NCBI RefSeq assembly: GCF_006874425.1
Contig: NZ_VIJZ01000007.1
Location: 62,001-126,000, forward strand
DNA from: Paenibacillus ottowii
GTDB taxonomy: Bacteria > Bacillota > Bacilli > Paenibacillales > Paenibacillaceae
Length of the DNA stretch: 64,000 nucleotides
Direction of reading: 5' to 3'
The translations under genes were made by a program, and so were the position numbers. Positions 41,534 to 51,113 of the stretch are shown piece after piece. The notes beneath the pieces are model-generated. The model was not told the origin of the DNA, searched no databases, and saw only the letters and a list, made by a program, of their open reading frames with translations. Every line of letters begins with the position of its first letter. The first letter of the stretch is position 1.

Positions 41534-43717
41534 ATGGGTATCATTGTTCAAGAGCAACCGGGGCTGTTTCATTTGCAGTCGTCGGGCATGAGTTATATTA
41601 TTCAGATTGTCGATGGATTTCCTGTGCATGTATACTGGGGAGACAGGTTGAAGCACCGTGAGCCCATGGCTGATCTATTGCTTCACACTCCCGCGACGGC
41701 TGGATTAGATCGGCTGCCGCAAGAATACCCGCAGTATGGGAGTGGAGACTTCCGTACACCGGCGTATCAAGTAGAGCTTGAGGATGGAACACGCATCACG
41801 GAGTTAAAGTATGATGGTTACCGGATCATTAAGGGAAAGCCATCTTTACCCGGGCTTCCGGCCGTTTATACCGAGAATGAAGCCGAAGCGGATACGTTGG
41901 AACTGGAATTAAAAGATGCCTTTTCAGGTCTTAAAGTTGTTCTTCTTTACACCGTCTTCGCGGATCGAAATGTAATCGCTCGTTCGGCTCGTTTGAGTAA
42001 TGCGGGGGGACAAAATCTTCGGCTCCTCCGTGCACTAAGCGCCAGTGTCGATTTCGCGGGGAAAAGCGATTTAGAGTTCATGTATCTTTCGGGAGCATGG
42101 GCACGGGAAGGGAATATTACCCGCAAACCGATTTTGCAAGGTGAAACCCGAATTGATAGTAAAAGAGGCATGAGCAGCCATCAGCTCAATCCTTTTACTG
42201 CATTAGTCACGCAGGAGACCACGGAAAGCCAGGGTGAGGCATTCGGCTTTAGTCTTGTGTACAGCGGAGGCTTTGAGGCGGGAGCAGAATTAGATTCATT
42301 TGGCTCTACACGGTTTAGCATTGGCGTAAACTCGTTTGACTTTTCATGGTTACTGAATCCAGGGGAGAGCTTCCAAACGCCAGAAGCCGTTATGGTATAC
42401 TCCGGTCAAGGGCTGGGAGAAATGTCGCGTACATATCATCGCTTGTATCGGACTCGGCTTTGCCGAGGTAAATATCGGGATGAAGAACGCCCTATTCTGG
42501 TCAATAACTGGGAAGCTACCTATTTTGACTTCAATGCGGATAAGTTGGTATCGATAGCGAAAGAGGGGGCTGAGCTAGGCATCGAACTCTTTGTCCTGGA
42601 TGATGGTTGGTTCGGCAAACGGGATTCTGACAATTCGTCTCTCGGTGATTGGTACGAAGATCGCCGGAAGCTGCCAGACGGACTGGCCGATGTCGCGAAA
42701 CGCATCAATCAATTGGGGCTTAAATTCGGGCTCTGGTTCGAGCCGGAAATGATCTCTCCAGACAGCGAATTGTACCGCAAGCATCCAGACTGGTGTCTTC
42801 ACGTTCCAGGACGGCGGCGTAGCGAAGCCAGATGGCAGTTGGTACTGGACTATACTCGCAAGGAAGTGCGCGATTACATCTACGATTCGCTGGCTGCCAT
42901 TTTCTCCAGTGCTCCAGTCTCTTACGTGAAGTGGGATATGAATCGGTGCCTGACGGAAATTGGTTCCGCTGATCTGCCGCCGGAACGCCAATCCGAGACT
43001 GCCCATCGCTATGTTCTTGGATTGTATGAGCTGTTAGAGCGCGTCACCACCGAATTTCCGCATATTCTTTTTGAGAGTTGCTCAAGTGGTGGAGGACGTT
43101 TTGATCCAGGCATGCTTTACTACATGCCTCAAGTCTGGACTAGTGATAATACCGATGCGGTGGAACGCCTGAAGATTCAATATGGAACTAGCCTTGTCTA
43201 TCCCGTAAGCGCCATCGGAGCCCATGTGTCGGCCGTTCCGAACCATCAAGTTGGACGCATAACGCCCCTTGATTTTCGAGGTGATGTCGCCATGTCTGGA
43301 AATTTTGGATATGAGCTTGATCTCACGAAATTCACTGATGAGGAAAAAGAGACGGTTAAACGTCAAGTCACAGCATACAAGCAGATTCGTGGCTTAGTAC
43401 AGAAGGGTGACTTGTATCGCCTAAAGAGTCCGTTTGAACATAACGAGTCGGCTTGGATGTTTGTTTCCGAAGACCAAGAGGATGCCATCGTCTACTATTT
43501 CCAAGTGATGGCTGTTCCGAATGCACCTTGGCGAGCCCTGCGCCTTGACGGACTGAATCCAGAACTCGAATATGAAGTTCAGTCTGGAAATAGCGGGGAA
43601 AAGTCTATCCATGGGGGGGATAGGCTTATGAAGTTGGGCCTGCCTCTTGTCTACAGACAGAAAGACTATGAAAGTGGATGGTTCAGGCTTCGGGCCATAA
43701 AGTCCAGCAAGGCTTAG
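41534..43717 (+). CDS. Alpha-galactosidase, glycoside hydrolase family 36
   Basis: A 727-residue cytoplasmic enzyme that removes terminal alpha-1,6-galactose from oligosaccharides such as raffinose, melibiose and galactomannan fragments. The family core is intact: FVLDDGWFGKRDSDNSSLGD (about 354), WFEPEMISPDSELY (about 399), the nucleophile Asp468 in YVKWDMNR, and the acid/base Asp538 in QVWTSDNTD, with the ESCSSGGGRFDPGMLYYMP stretch between. There is no signal peptide, so the substrate must be imported. The ribosome site is AGAGAGGGG, about 11 bases before the ATG. It is divergent from an AraC regulator and followed by a terminator and a two-component system. Confidence 0.96.
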   Translation: MGIIVQEQPGLFHLQSSGMSYIIQIVDGFPVHVYWGDRLKHREPMADLLLHTPATAGLDRLPQEYPQYGSGDFRTPAYQVELEDGTRITELKYDGYRIIKGKPSLPGLPAVYTENEAEADTLELELKDAFSGLKVVLLYTVFADRNVIARSARLSNAGGQNLRLLRALSASVDFAGKSDLEFMYLSGAWAREGNITRKPILQGETRIDSKRGMSSHQLNPFTALVTQETTESQGEAFGFSLVYSGGFEAGAELDSFGSTRFSIGVNSFDFSWLLNPGESFQTPEAVMVYSGQGLGEMSRTYHRLYRTRLCRGKYRDEERPILVNNWEATYFDFNADKLVSIAKEGAELGIELFVLDDGWFGKRDSDNSSLGDWYEDRRKLPDGLADVAKRINQLGLKFGLWFEPEMISPDSELYRKHPDWCLHVPGRRRSEARWQLVLDYTRKEVRDYIYDSLAAIFSSAPVSYVKWDMNRCLTEIGSADLPPERQSETAHRYVLGLYELLERVTTEFPHILFESCSSGGGRFDPGMLYYMPQVWTSDNTDAVERLKIQYGTSLVYPVSAIGAHVSAVPNHQVGRITPLDFRGDVAMSGNFGYELDLTKFTDEEKETVKRQVTAYKQIRGLVQKGDLYRLKSPFEHNESAWMFVSEDQEDAIVYYFQVMAVPNAPWRALRLDGLNPELEYEVQSGNSGEKSIHGGDRLMKLGLPLVYRQKDYESGWFRLRAIKSSKA

Positions 43718-43779
43718 GGCTTAAAGGATCAGTACAACAGTACATTGGCGAAAGATAGAAAACAATTGATTGAGTTATG

Positions 43780-43812
43780 CATGCCCCTTTTTATATGAAA
43801 AGGGGCATTTTG
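43780..43812 (+). terminator. Terminator or attenuator between alpha-galactosidase and kinase genes
   Basis: ATGCCCCTTTT pairs with AAAAGGGGCAT across a short loop and is followed by TTTT. The kinase start is only about 35 bases further on with no clear promoter between, so some readthrough is likely. Confidence 0.75.
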
Positions 43813-43847
43813 CGCGCAGCAGCCGTACTGATCGGGGAGGGCAAGCC

Positions 43848-45629
43848 ATGTTTTTTATACGAATGATGAATGATATGAAACTAAGGAAGAAGATGACGCT
43901 TACATTCATTTCGGTAGCTGTTCTTCCCTTGCTGTTATGTGGCCTGTTTCTGACGGGAAAACTCCGAGAGGCCGTCATTAAGGACGCTTTTATGCAAGTA
44001 TCCAACAATGTCGATCGGGTCCAAAATCGTACAGAAGAACTGATTAAAGTACCACTGGACATCTCGTATCGGCTAACCAATGATAACCGGATGAAAATGG
44101 TGGCTAGCCAGAAGTATGACAGCTACATTGAAGTCATTCAGGCTTACCGGGAGTATACAGGTATTCGTGACTACCTCCAATTGTACAAAGAGATATCCGG
44201 CATCCGAGTCTATGTTTCTAATCCTGGAGCATTGAACAACTGGGAATTTATTCAGCCGGACGAAAGAATCACAACCGCAGATTGGTACAAGGAGGCTATA
44301 GAGCAGAAAGGATTGGCTGGCTGGAACTTAATCAAGGATGAGAGGGACGATGCCGATTATCTCAGCCTGATTCGTTCATTCGCAGTGAATTCACTAGGGC
44401 AAAAAGGAGTATTGGTCATCAATGTTAGTAAGCGCCAATTAAATTCAATCCTGAATCAGGAATCGTTCCCTACCTTGATCGTGGATAACCGGAATCAGAT
44501 CGTCGCGTCCAATGAAGCAGAGTTGTTCGGGAAGAATCTATCTGAAATTCATGTCGACGAGAATATACTTTACCAACAGGAAGGAAGTTACAACACACTC
44601 ATTAATGGAAAAGCGTCAAAAGTGGTGATCGCAAATCTAACTCCACAGAACAGCTGGAATGGACTTCGCATTATCTCCGTTTTTTCCGTTTCCGAGATTA
44701 CCCGAGATGCTAATCAAGTGATATGGCTCGGCGGAGTCGTGATCACGGCCAGCCTGATATTTGCAGCCTTACTTATCTATGCTTCTGCTTCGCTACTATC
44801 CAGAAGGCTTCTTCGCTTGAGCAAGCATATGACCCAGGTAGGGGCGGGCTCATGGGAAACCTATCTCCATATCGACGGAAAAGATGAAGTTGGTCTACTA
44901 TCGAAGGAATTTAACGCGCTCGTCAGTAACGTAAACCATCTGGTCCAGGAGGTTCAAGAAACGAATCGTCAGAAAAGTCTGGTGGAGCAAAGACAAAACG
45001 AGATCAAGTTCAAAATGCTGGCAAGCCAGATTAATCCGCATTTTCTCTTCAATTCTTTGGAGTCCATCAGAATGGAAGCCCACATTCGCAAACAGGACGA
45101 TATCGCCAAAGCAGTATGGCAGTTGAGCGCGTTGTTACGCAGCAGTCTGGAGGCCGGTAACGACAAGATTCCGCTGCGTAAAGAGCTTGAGCGGGTGTGC
45201 TGTTATCTTGATCTTCAAAAGTTCCGGTATGAAGAGCGTTTGGAGTATCGCTTAACGGTTGATCCGGATTTGGAGGAAATGTTGGTTCCACCTCTGATTA
45301 TCCAACCATTGGTGGAAAATTCTATTGTACATGGTCTGGATAATCAAGCAGAAGGAGCTGTCATTGAAGTGAAAGTAAAGGAAATTCCGGAGGGGGTCCG
45401 AGTTATGGTATGTGACAACGGCGCCGGTTTCACAGGTGATCGTCTCGCCCTTGTACGAGAAGAGCTTGCTGCATCCGTACATGAGCAGGAGGTCCAGCGA
45501 ATTGGATTGCGAAATGTAAACGATCGTCTTGTCTTATTGTATGGGACCTCTAGTGCCTTAAGCATTGAGAGCGAGCCGGGGAAAGGCACTTGTATTCAGT
45601 TTTTCATACCTGGGGGTGAATCCAAATGA
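43848..45629 (+). CDS. YesM-type sensor histidine kinase of the mannan/oligosaccharide locus
   Basis: A 593-residue membrane kinase with helices at about 15-35 and 295-320 around a Cache-type extracellular domain, a HAMP domain (RRLLRLSKHMTQVGAG), a coiled coil, the phospho-acceptor in SQINPHFLFNSLESI, and an HATPase_c domain with PPLIIQPLVENSIVHGLD and the CDNGAGF box. ATG 43848 is selected because GGGGAGG lies seven bases upstream; the earlier open frame runs through the terminator. Its stop overlaps the response regulator start (ATGA). Together they likely sense an external oligosaccharide and switch on the transporter genes downstream and the mannanase. Confidence 0.94.
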   Translation: MFFIRMMNDMKLRKKMTLTFISVAVLPLLLCGLFLTGKLREAVIKDAFMQVSNNVDRVQNRTEELIKVPLDISYRLTNDNRMKMVASQKYDSYIEVIQAYREYTGIRDYLQLYKEISGIRVYVSNPGALNNWEFIQPDERITTADWYKEAIEQKGLAGWNLIKDERDDADYLSLIRSFAVNSLGQKGVLVINVSKRQLNSILNQESFPTLIVDNRNQIVASNEAELFGKNLSEIHVDENILYQQEGSYNTLINGKASKVVIANLTPQNSWNGLRIISVFSVSEITRDANQVIWLGGVVITASLIFAALLIYASASLLSRRLLRLSKHMTQVGAGSWETYLHIDGKDEVGLLSKEFNALVSNVNHLVQEVQETNRQKSLVEQRQNEIKFKMLASQINPHFLFNSLESIRMEAHIRKQDDIAKAVWQLSALLRSSLEAGNDKIPLRKELERVCCYLDLQKFRYEERLEYRLTVDPDLEEMLVPPLIIQPLVENSIVHGLDNQAEGAVIEVKVKEIPEGVRVMVCDNGAGFTGDRLALVREELAASVHEQEVQRIGLRNVNDRLVLLYGTSSALSIESEPGKGTCIQFFIPGGESK

Positions 45630-47176
45630 TTAAGGTAGTTATCGTTGACGATGAGCCGAAGCTTCGTCAAGGCCTTCAAACGCTGATTCCATGGGAGAGT
45701 CTTGGGTTTACCGTTACAGCTACGGCAGCCAATGGAAAAGAAGCATTGGAAGTCATCCAGGAAAAGTCCCCCGATGTCGTAATCGTCGATATCCGCATGC
45801 CGGTTATGGATGGCTTACAGTTGATTGAGCACTTGAGATCTGACGGTCATCATTTACATTTTATGATCCTCAGTGGATATGCCGACTTCGAGTATGCCAA
45901 GCAAGCGATCAAATACGGGGTGTGCGGCTATCTCCTTAAACCGGTGGACATTGGTGAAATGTCGGCCAGTTTAAAACAGATACGCGAGCGGATCGAAGAG
46001 GAGCGCCTTCAACGGGAGTGGCGTAAGAAGGAGGTTATAAATCGGGATTTATACCTGCACAGCCTGCTCGTCTCTCAAGAGAAGACGGAAGATCCCACCA
46101 AGTTGAGAAGTAAGGCAATAGAAGCGGACTTATTGTGGCCCCACTACGAAGTCGTGATCGTCTACCCGCGTGTTTCTGAAGTAGACCGTTCCGATGTCGC
46201 ATACCAGCTTTCGAATGGATTGAAGGCAACGATCGAGGGGCAGATGATGGGGCTTGTCACAGTAATCCCGCCGTATACGGTCCTTTTGCTCAACGAGCCG
46301 CTGCGTGGAAGACAACGACGCGAAACTCTGTACAACGAGATTCGTAACGCTGCGGATAAGGTCCGGTTCGCCGCTGCAACCGGAGGGGGAGTAACTGCTC
46401 CCGAAGATATTTGCAAATCTTTTTTAAAGGCCCAGGAAGCGGTAAAACGATCCTTTTTCAGCGAGAAGAACCGACTGCTAGATCCGTATCCTTTCTTTTC
46501 TCCTTCGCTGGCTTCCCCCGGATTGTCTGTCGATAAAGCTGAAGAAACGATGGAGGAATTCATCTTCCGCCTGTATTACAGTCTGGAAGTAGGAAACCAG
46601 AATGTCATACTACCATTGTTGAACGAGGTGGCAGCATTTTTTCTCCAACAGGGGCAAGATGAAAAGTCGATCAAAGAGTCGTTCTTCTTTCTATCCAATG
46701 CGATCATTCACAAGCTGACCGCGGGGTTCTGTATCGAGTTGAAAGAGACGGAGGAAGTTTCCCGTTTTTTGAATGGGATATACCAGCATGATCACCTAGA
46801 TGACCTTTTGGAAGAGACCTACCGTTTCCTGCTAGCTTTGGCGAAAGACTCCGAACCTCGTGGAAAGGAGCAGGAATTCAAAAAAATGATCGACTTTATT
46901 CACAAGCATTATGCAGACAACCTGAGGCTGGAAGCGTTAGCCGGACTACTAAACTATAGTACCGCCTATTTGGGCCAGCTCTTTAAGAACAAGACAGGGG
47001 AGTACTTTAACACCTATCTGGACAGAGTCCGTATCCACAAGGCAAAGGAGTTGCTGGATCAGGGAATGAAAGTTTACGAAGTCGCTGAAAGCGTTGGCTA
47101 CACAAGCGTCAACTACTTTTATAGCAAATTCAAAAGGTACGAAGGCTGTTCACCGTCGGAATATAGAAATCCATAA
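45626..47176 (+). CDS. YesN-type response regulator with AraC DNA-binding domain
   Basis: A 516-residue regulator coupled by a four-base overlap to the kinase gene. The receiver domain (1-120) has the acidic pocket DDEP, phospho-acceptor Asp in VVIVDIRMPV (about 55) and LKPVD (about 105). A central region of unknown fold is followed by the AraC double helix-turn-helix (FIHKHYADNLRLEALAGLLN; KVYEVAESVGYTSVNYFYSK near the end). The conserved C-terminus FKRYEGCSPSEYRNP is also seen, decayed, upstream of the mannanase gene. The most likely binding sites are paired GAAATCC repeats in the promoter just downstream of this gene. Confidence 0.94.
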   Translation: MIKVVIVDDEPKLRQGLQTLIPWESLGFTVTATAANGKEALEVIQEKSPDVVIVDIRMPVMDGLQLIEHLRSDGHHLHFMILSGYADFEYAKQAIKYGVCGYLLKPVDIGEMSASLKQIRERIEEERLQREWRKKEVINRDLYLHSLLVSQEKTEDPTKLRSKAIEADLLWPHYEVVIVYPRVSEVDRSDVAYQLSNGLKATIEGQMMGLVTVIPPYTVLLLNEPLRGRQRRETLYNEIRNAADKVRFAAATGGGVTAPEDICKSFLKAQEAVKRSFFSEKNRLLDPYPFFSPSLASPGLSVDKAEETMEEFIFRLYYSLEVGNQNVILPLLNEVAAFFLQQGQDEKSIKESFFFLSNAIIHKLTAGFCIELKETEEVSRFLNGIYQHDHLDDLLEETYRFLLALAKDSEPRGKEQEFKKMIDFIHKHYADNLRLEALAGLLNYSTAYLGQLFKNKTGEYFNTYLDRVRIHKAKELLDQGMKVYEVAESVGYTSVNYFYSKFKRYEGCSPSEYRNP

Positions 47177-47240
47177 TTTGTGGATGATTTTTCCCGAAAT
47201 CCGTTATCTGGGCTCGGACTCTCCTCTGTTTTATGATGGA
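47164..47240 (+). promoter_or_regulatory. Promoter of the LplBCA-type operon with paired GAAATCC sites
   Basis: GAAATCC occurs at 47166-47172 and 47196-47202, 30 bases apart in the same orientation, a spacing of about three helical turns that suits an AraC-type activator. A TATGAT -10 box lies at 47232-47237 with no good -35, as expected for an activated promoter. ATCCA and TGGAT (47169-47185) also form an inverted repeat. The same region is found upstream of the mannanase gene on the other strand with 74 of 100 bases identical and no gaps. Confidence 0.7.
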
Positions 47241-47262
47241 TTTTAAGAGAGGGGATGAGAAA

Positions 47263-48219
47263 ATGAAAGCGGTAACAGCAAATTCGGAAAACGTATACAA
47301 AAAACCGAAGAGGAATGCTTGGAAGGTATTTAAAAGCCAAAGGTATCTTTACTACATGTCTATTCCGTTTGTTATTTGGGTCTTCGTCTTTCAGTATTTG
47401 CCGCTATGGGGCTGGACAATGGCATTTCAGAAATACAGACCCGGTTTGAGTTTTTTTGAACAGAAGTGGGTGGGCTTGGAGCATTTTCGTACTTTGTTCC
47501 AAGATGATCATTTCTACCAAGTACTGCGGAACACGTTGGCTATGAGTCTTATGGGACTGGTCGCTGGTTTTATTGTACCGGTTGTCTTTGCTCTATTGCT
47601 CAACGAGGTCCGCATACAAGTGATAAAACGTTTTGTTCAGACCGTATCTTATCTGCCACACTTTGTTTCATGGGTGGTTGCTGCAGGCATCGTCACCAAA
47701 ATGCTTTCAGCGGATGGCGGTGTCGTAAACGATATGCTCATGGGTCTAGGCATCATCGACCAGCCAGTCCAGTTTATGGCCCAAGGTAAATTATTTTGGT
47801 GGGTTGTAACTTTCGGAGACATCTGGAAGGAAACAGGTTGGAACGCCATTATTTATCTGGCTGCCATCGCCGGTATTGGTCCTGAATTATACGAGGCTGC
47901 GCGGGTGGACGGCGCTAGCCGATTCCAGCAAATGTGGCACATTACGCTGCCGGGAATCCGGCCGACCATTATCATTCTCCTGATTATGTCTATTGGCCAT
48001 CTGCTCGGTACGGGATTCGAGAAACAATTTCTGCTGGGCAATCACCTGGTCATCGATTACTCTGAAGTACTTGATTTGTATGCGCTTAATTATGGTCTGG
48101 CGATGGGACGTTACTCTTTCGGAACGGCCATTAATATTTTCAATTCGGTGATCAGCCTAGTCCTATTGTTTGCGGCTAACGGAATCTTTAAGCGCTATAC
48201 CAACGAGAGCATTATGTAA
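47263..48219 (+). CDS. ABC transporter permease, LplB/YtcP family (polysaccharide oligomer type)
   Basis: A 318-residue permease with six predicted helices, the first near WVFVFQYLPLWGWTMAF (about residues 38-54). The EAA loop is EAARVDGASRFQQMWHITLP (about 213-232). It belongs to the group with LplB that works with large LplA-type binding proteins and takes up plant-polysaccharide oligomers. ATG 47263 with GAGAGGGG eight bases upstream is preferred over the in-frame ATG at 47233. It opens the three-gene transporter operon downstream of the two-component system and has its own activator-type promoter. No ATPase gene is present. Confidence 0.93.
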   Translation: MKAVTANSENVYKKPKRNAWKVFKSQRYLYYMSIPFVIWVFVFQYLPLWGWTMAFQKYRPGLSFFEQKWVGLEHFRTLFQDDHFYQVLRNTLAMSLMGLVAGFIVPVVFALLLNEVRIQVIKRFVQTVSYLPHFVSWVVAAGIVTKMLSADGGVVNDMLMGLGIIDQPVQFMAQGKLFWWVVTFGDIWKETGWNAIIYLAAIAGIGPELYEAARVDGASRFQQMWHITLPGIRPTIIILLIMSIGHLLGTGFEKQFLLGNHLVIDYSEVLDLYALNYGLAMGRYSFGTAINIFNSVISLVLLFAANGIFKRYTNESIM

Positions 48220-48233
48220 GGAGGAGAATGGAC

Positions 48234-49172
48234 ATGGAGGCTGTCAAAAGCACTACGCCGGTCGGCGGATTAAACAACAAGCTTCAGGCGAAATCACCAC
48301 AAGACCGAATCCTGGGGGTAGTTGTTTATCTTTTCATGATTGTGGTCACCGTTCTGACGATCTACCCGTTCTTAAATGTGCTAGCTATCTCTTTTAACGA
48401 TTCGGTAGACACCATTAGAGGGGGAATCACCATCTGGCCAAGGCAATTTACGTTGAAGAATTACGATTTGATTTTCACCTATGAGGGGTTAATCACTGGA
48501 TTCAAGATCTCCTTTCTGCGGACCATCATTGGCACCGTAGCGGGTTTGGTCAGCGGCTCGATGCTTGCCTATACACTTGCCCGAAGTGATTTTCAAGCTA
48601 GAAGGTTCATCTCCATCTTTCTTGCTGTCACTATGTATGTTTCCGGGGGGTTAATTCCAGGTTTTATCCTGATGAAGGAACTGCATCTAATTGATACATT
48701 TGCCGTCTATATTTTACCAGGTCTTGTAAGTGCGTTTAACGTCTTCATTATTCGTTCCTTCATTGACGGCCTGCCTTATGCGTTACAGGAATCAGCCAAG
48801 CTGGATGGTGCCAACGATTTCACAATCTACTGGCGCGTTATACTTCCTCTTTGCAAACCGGCATTAGCGACCGTAGCGCTCTTCTTGGCCGTTGGGCAAT
48901 GGAACTCTTGGTTCGATACTTATCTGTTTAATGGGTCCAATGAATCGTTGACGACCCTGCAATATGAATTGATGAAAATTTTGCAAAGTACGACAACAAG
49001 CGCAACCAATTCCCAGGACGCTGCCAATATGGCGGAGCGTATGGCACAGGTATCCCCGGAATCGGTTAAAATGGCAATTACCATCATTGTTACCGTGCCG
49101 ATTCTTATCGTCTATCCTTTTTTACAAAAATATTTTGTTAAAGGTATGACGCTTGGAGCAGTAAAAAGCTAA
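48234..49172 (+). CDS. ABC transporter permease, LplC family
   Basis: A 312-residue permease with six predicted helices and the EAA loop QESAKLDGANDFTIYWRVIL (about 185-204). It ends in FLQKYFVKGMTLGAVKS, the usual C-terminus of this family. ATG 48234 is chosen because AGGAGG lies nine bases upstream; the ATG at 48228 is too close to it. It follows the LplB-like permease by 14 bases and pairs with it to form the channel. Confidence 0.93.
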   Translation: MEAVKSTTPVGGLNNKLQAKSPQDRILGVVVYLFMIVVTVLTIYPFLNVLAISFNDSVDTIRGGITIWPRQFTLKNYDLIFTYEGLITGFKISFLRTIIGTVAGLVSGSMLAYTLARSDFQARRFISIFLAVTMYVSGGLIPGFILMKELHLIDTFAVYILPGLVSAFNVFIIRSFIDGLPYALQESAKLDGANDFTIYWRVILPLCKPALATVALFLAVGQWNSWFDTYLFNGSNESLTTLQYELMKILQSTTTSATNSQDAANMAERMAQVSPESVKMAITIIVTVPILIVYPFLQKYFVKGMTLGAVKS

Positions 49173-49214
49173 AACGAAGCAGCAAACATTCATTATACAG
49201 GGAGGTTTCGCTCC

Positions 49215-50894
49215 ATGAAGTCAAGAAAAAACAGAATGATCGTATCTTTCGTAATGTCATTAACTTTAGTCGCGACGCTCGCAGGGTGCAGCGGTAATAA
49301 TCCGTCTGAGGCTACCAAGGCCGTAACTACAGGAGACATCACGCTAACTTATTTCTCGGAAGACTCCAGCACAAATTGGAATAACATGAAGGATGAAGTC
49401 GGTAAGGTCATCGCTGAAAAAACCGGAGTAACTCTAGATGCTGAATTCGCTGTCGGCGACCCGGTCCAAAAGATTTCGTTGATTGCAGCCACAGGAAACT
49501 ATCCTGATTTGATCGCTGCTAAGGCGGATGTCGGTAAACTTGTCGATGCTGGCGCAATCATTGATTTGACGGATTTGATCGATAAGCACGCACCGAACAT
49601 CAAAAAAATGCTGGGTGACAAGCTTGTTCGGACAAAGTACAGTTTGGACGACCCATCGATCTATGTGATTCCAACCTGGTCTGCTGTCGAAGAGAAAAAA
49701 ATCAAGCCTGACGTAGGATTTAAACTCCAGCATCGTGTCGTCAAGGAAGCGGGATACCCGGACATTCGTACGGTACAGGATTTTGAAAAAGTCATTAAGG
49801 ACTATATCACCAAGCATCCGACAGACGAAAATGGCAACAAAAATATCGGATTGTCCCTTAATGCCGATGATTGGCATATGTACCAGGTAACCAACTCAGG
49901 ATTTCAAACGACCGGGGGACCAGATGACGGCGAATACTTCATCGATCAAAAAACACACCAAGCAACTTATCATTTCCGCCGCCCGGAAGAAAAGGAATAT
50001 TTCCGCTGGTTGAATCACATGAACTCCATTGGATTGCTGGACCCAGAAAGCTTCGTACAGAAGACAGACCAGTTTAAGGCGAAGATAGCTTCAGGACGTG
50101 TACTAGGCTTGGCCGATCCAGAGTGGGACTATGGCGACGGACAAAATGCGCTGAAAGCGGAGGGCAAATTCGACCAAACGTACGGTCATTATCCAGTCAC
50201 CATGAGCAAGGAATATAAGGATACCAACTTCTGGCTCCCTGGTTTTGATGGGGGATATGGAATCTCGATCTCTAGCAAGTGCAAGGACCCGGTACGTGCT
50301 ATCCAGTTCCTCGACTTTTTGGCATCGGAAGAGGGGCAAGTCCTGAATAACTGGGGAATTGAAGGAAAGCATTACACGGTTAAAGACGGCAAACGGACGA
50401 TTATTCCGGCTGTGCTGGAACGGATGAACAATGACAATGCAGCTTTCCAAAAGGAGTCCGGAATCGGTCTATATTGGAACCTGATGGTCCATTATGGTGA
50501 TGGCATCAAGGACTCAACCGGCAACTACTTTACTCGTAGTTATCCGGAGATGCTGACAGCAACCTATAACAAGTCGGAGAAGGAAGTCCTGAAGGGCTAT
50601 AAGATAGAACACTGGAAAGATCTGTTTCCGAAAGAAGAGGAATTTCCGCCTAGAGCATACGGGGCAGCATACACGATGTCTCTTCCCAATGACGATCCGG
50701 CTGTTATCCTCGGAGCCAAGATGAAGGATATTACATGGAAACGGATTCCGGAAGCGGTCATGACCAAGCCGGAAAACTTCGATAAGGTTTGGGATGCTTA
50801 TATGGCAGAGCTGGAGAAAGCCGGAGTACAAGAAATGGAACAATCCTTTACCAAGCATATTCAGAATCGGATTAAGCTATGGTCCGCTAACTAA
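49215..50894 (+). CDS. Extracellular oligosaccharide-binding lipoprotein, LplA-like
   Basis: A 559-residue solute-binding lipoprotein, larger than ordinary sugar-binding proteins and typical of transporters for long oligosaccharides. The signal peptide has a basic start (MKSRKNR) and lipobox ATLAGC. Mature landmarks include LTYFSEDSSTNWNNMKDE, a GNYPDLIAAK segment near residue 92 and many aromatic residues in the C-terminal lobe. GGGAGG precedes the ATG. It follows the two permease genes by 42 bases. Given the alpha-galactosidase and mannanase on either side, galactomannan fragments are the most likely ligand. A terminator follows. Confidence 0.93.
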   Translation: MKSRKNRMIVSFVMSLTLVATLAGCSGNNPSEATKAVTTGDITLTYFSEDSSTNWNNMKDEVGKVIAEKTGVTLDAEFAVGDPVQKISLIAATGNYPDLIAAKADVGKLVDAGAIIDLTDLIDKHAPNIKKMLGDKLVRTKYSLDDPSIYVIPTWSAVEEKKIKPDVGFKLQHRVVKEAGYPDIRTVQDFEKVIKDYITKHPTDENGNKNIGLSLNADDWHMYQVTNSGFQTTGGPDDGEYFIDQKTHQATYHFRRPEEKEYFRWLNHMNSIGLLDPESFVQKTDQFKAKIASGRVLGLADPEWDYGDGQNALKAEGKFDQTYGHYPVTMSKEYKDTNFWLPGFDGGYGISISSKCKDPVRAIQFLDFLASEEGQVLNNWGIEGKHYTVKDGKRTIIPAVLERMNNDNAAFQKESGIGLYWNLMVHYGDGIKDSTGNYFTRSYPEMLTATYNKSEKEVLKGYKIEHWKDLFPKEEEFPPRAYGAAYTMSLPNDDPAVILGAKMKDITWKRIPEAVMTKPENFDKVWDAYMAELEKAGVQEMEQSFTKHIQNRIKLWSAN

Positions 50895-50915
50895 TTCGTT
50901 TTGCATAAAAGAACA

Positions 50916-50957
50916 GGGCCGTTTCCACTTTCCAATTGGAGAGGAGACGGTCCTTTT
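50916..50957 (+). terminator. Terminator of the LplBCA-type operon
   Basis: GGGCCGTTTCC pairs with GGAGACGGTCC around an internal loop, followed by TTTTC. Confidence 0.75.
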
Positions 50958-50997
50958 CTATTAAGGTTTGCGATAGACTACATTTGCTTAAAGTACA

Positions 50998-51041
50998 AAC
51001 AGCGGCCAACCTCGGTTACTTTCTGAGGTGGCCGCTGTTCC
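50998..51041 (-). terminator. Terminator of the mannanase gene
   Basis: On the minus strand AACAGCGGCCACCTCA pairs with CGAGGTTGGCCGCTGTT and is followed by TGTACTTT. It lies 73 bases after the mannanase stop codon. Confidence 0.7.
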
Positions 51042-51113
51042 TTAGAGACAGGCTTCTACGCTGCTTCATGGTGCTGGATGGAAGGTTACAGTTACGGATA
51101 CGTTAAGAGCGCC

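Noticed and set aside
41490..41534. Third copy of the transporter/mannanase promoter before the alpha-galactosidase gene
   Set aside because: ATGATTATTATCTAAGAGAGGGG looks similar to the -10/ribosome-site part of the shared promoter, but the upstream blocks with GAAATCC are missing, so the similarity may be chance.
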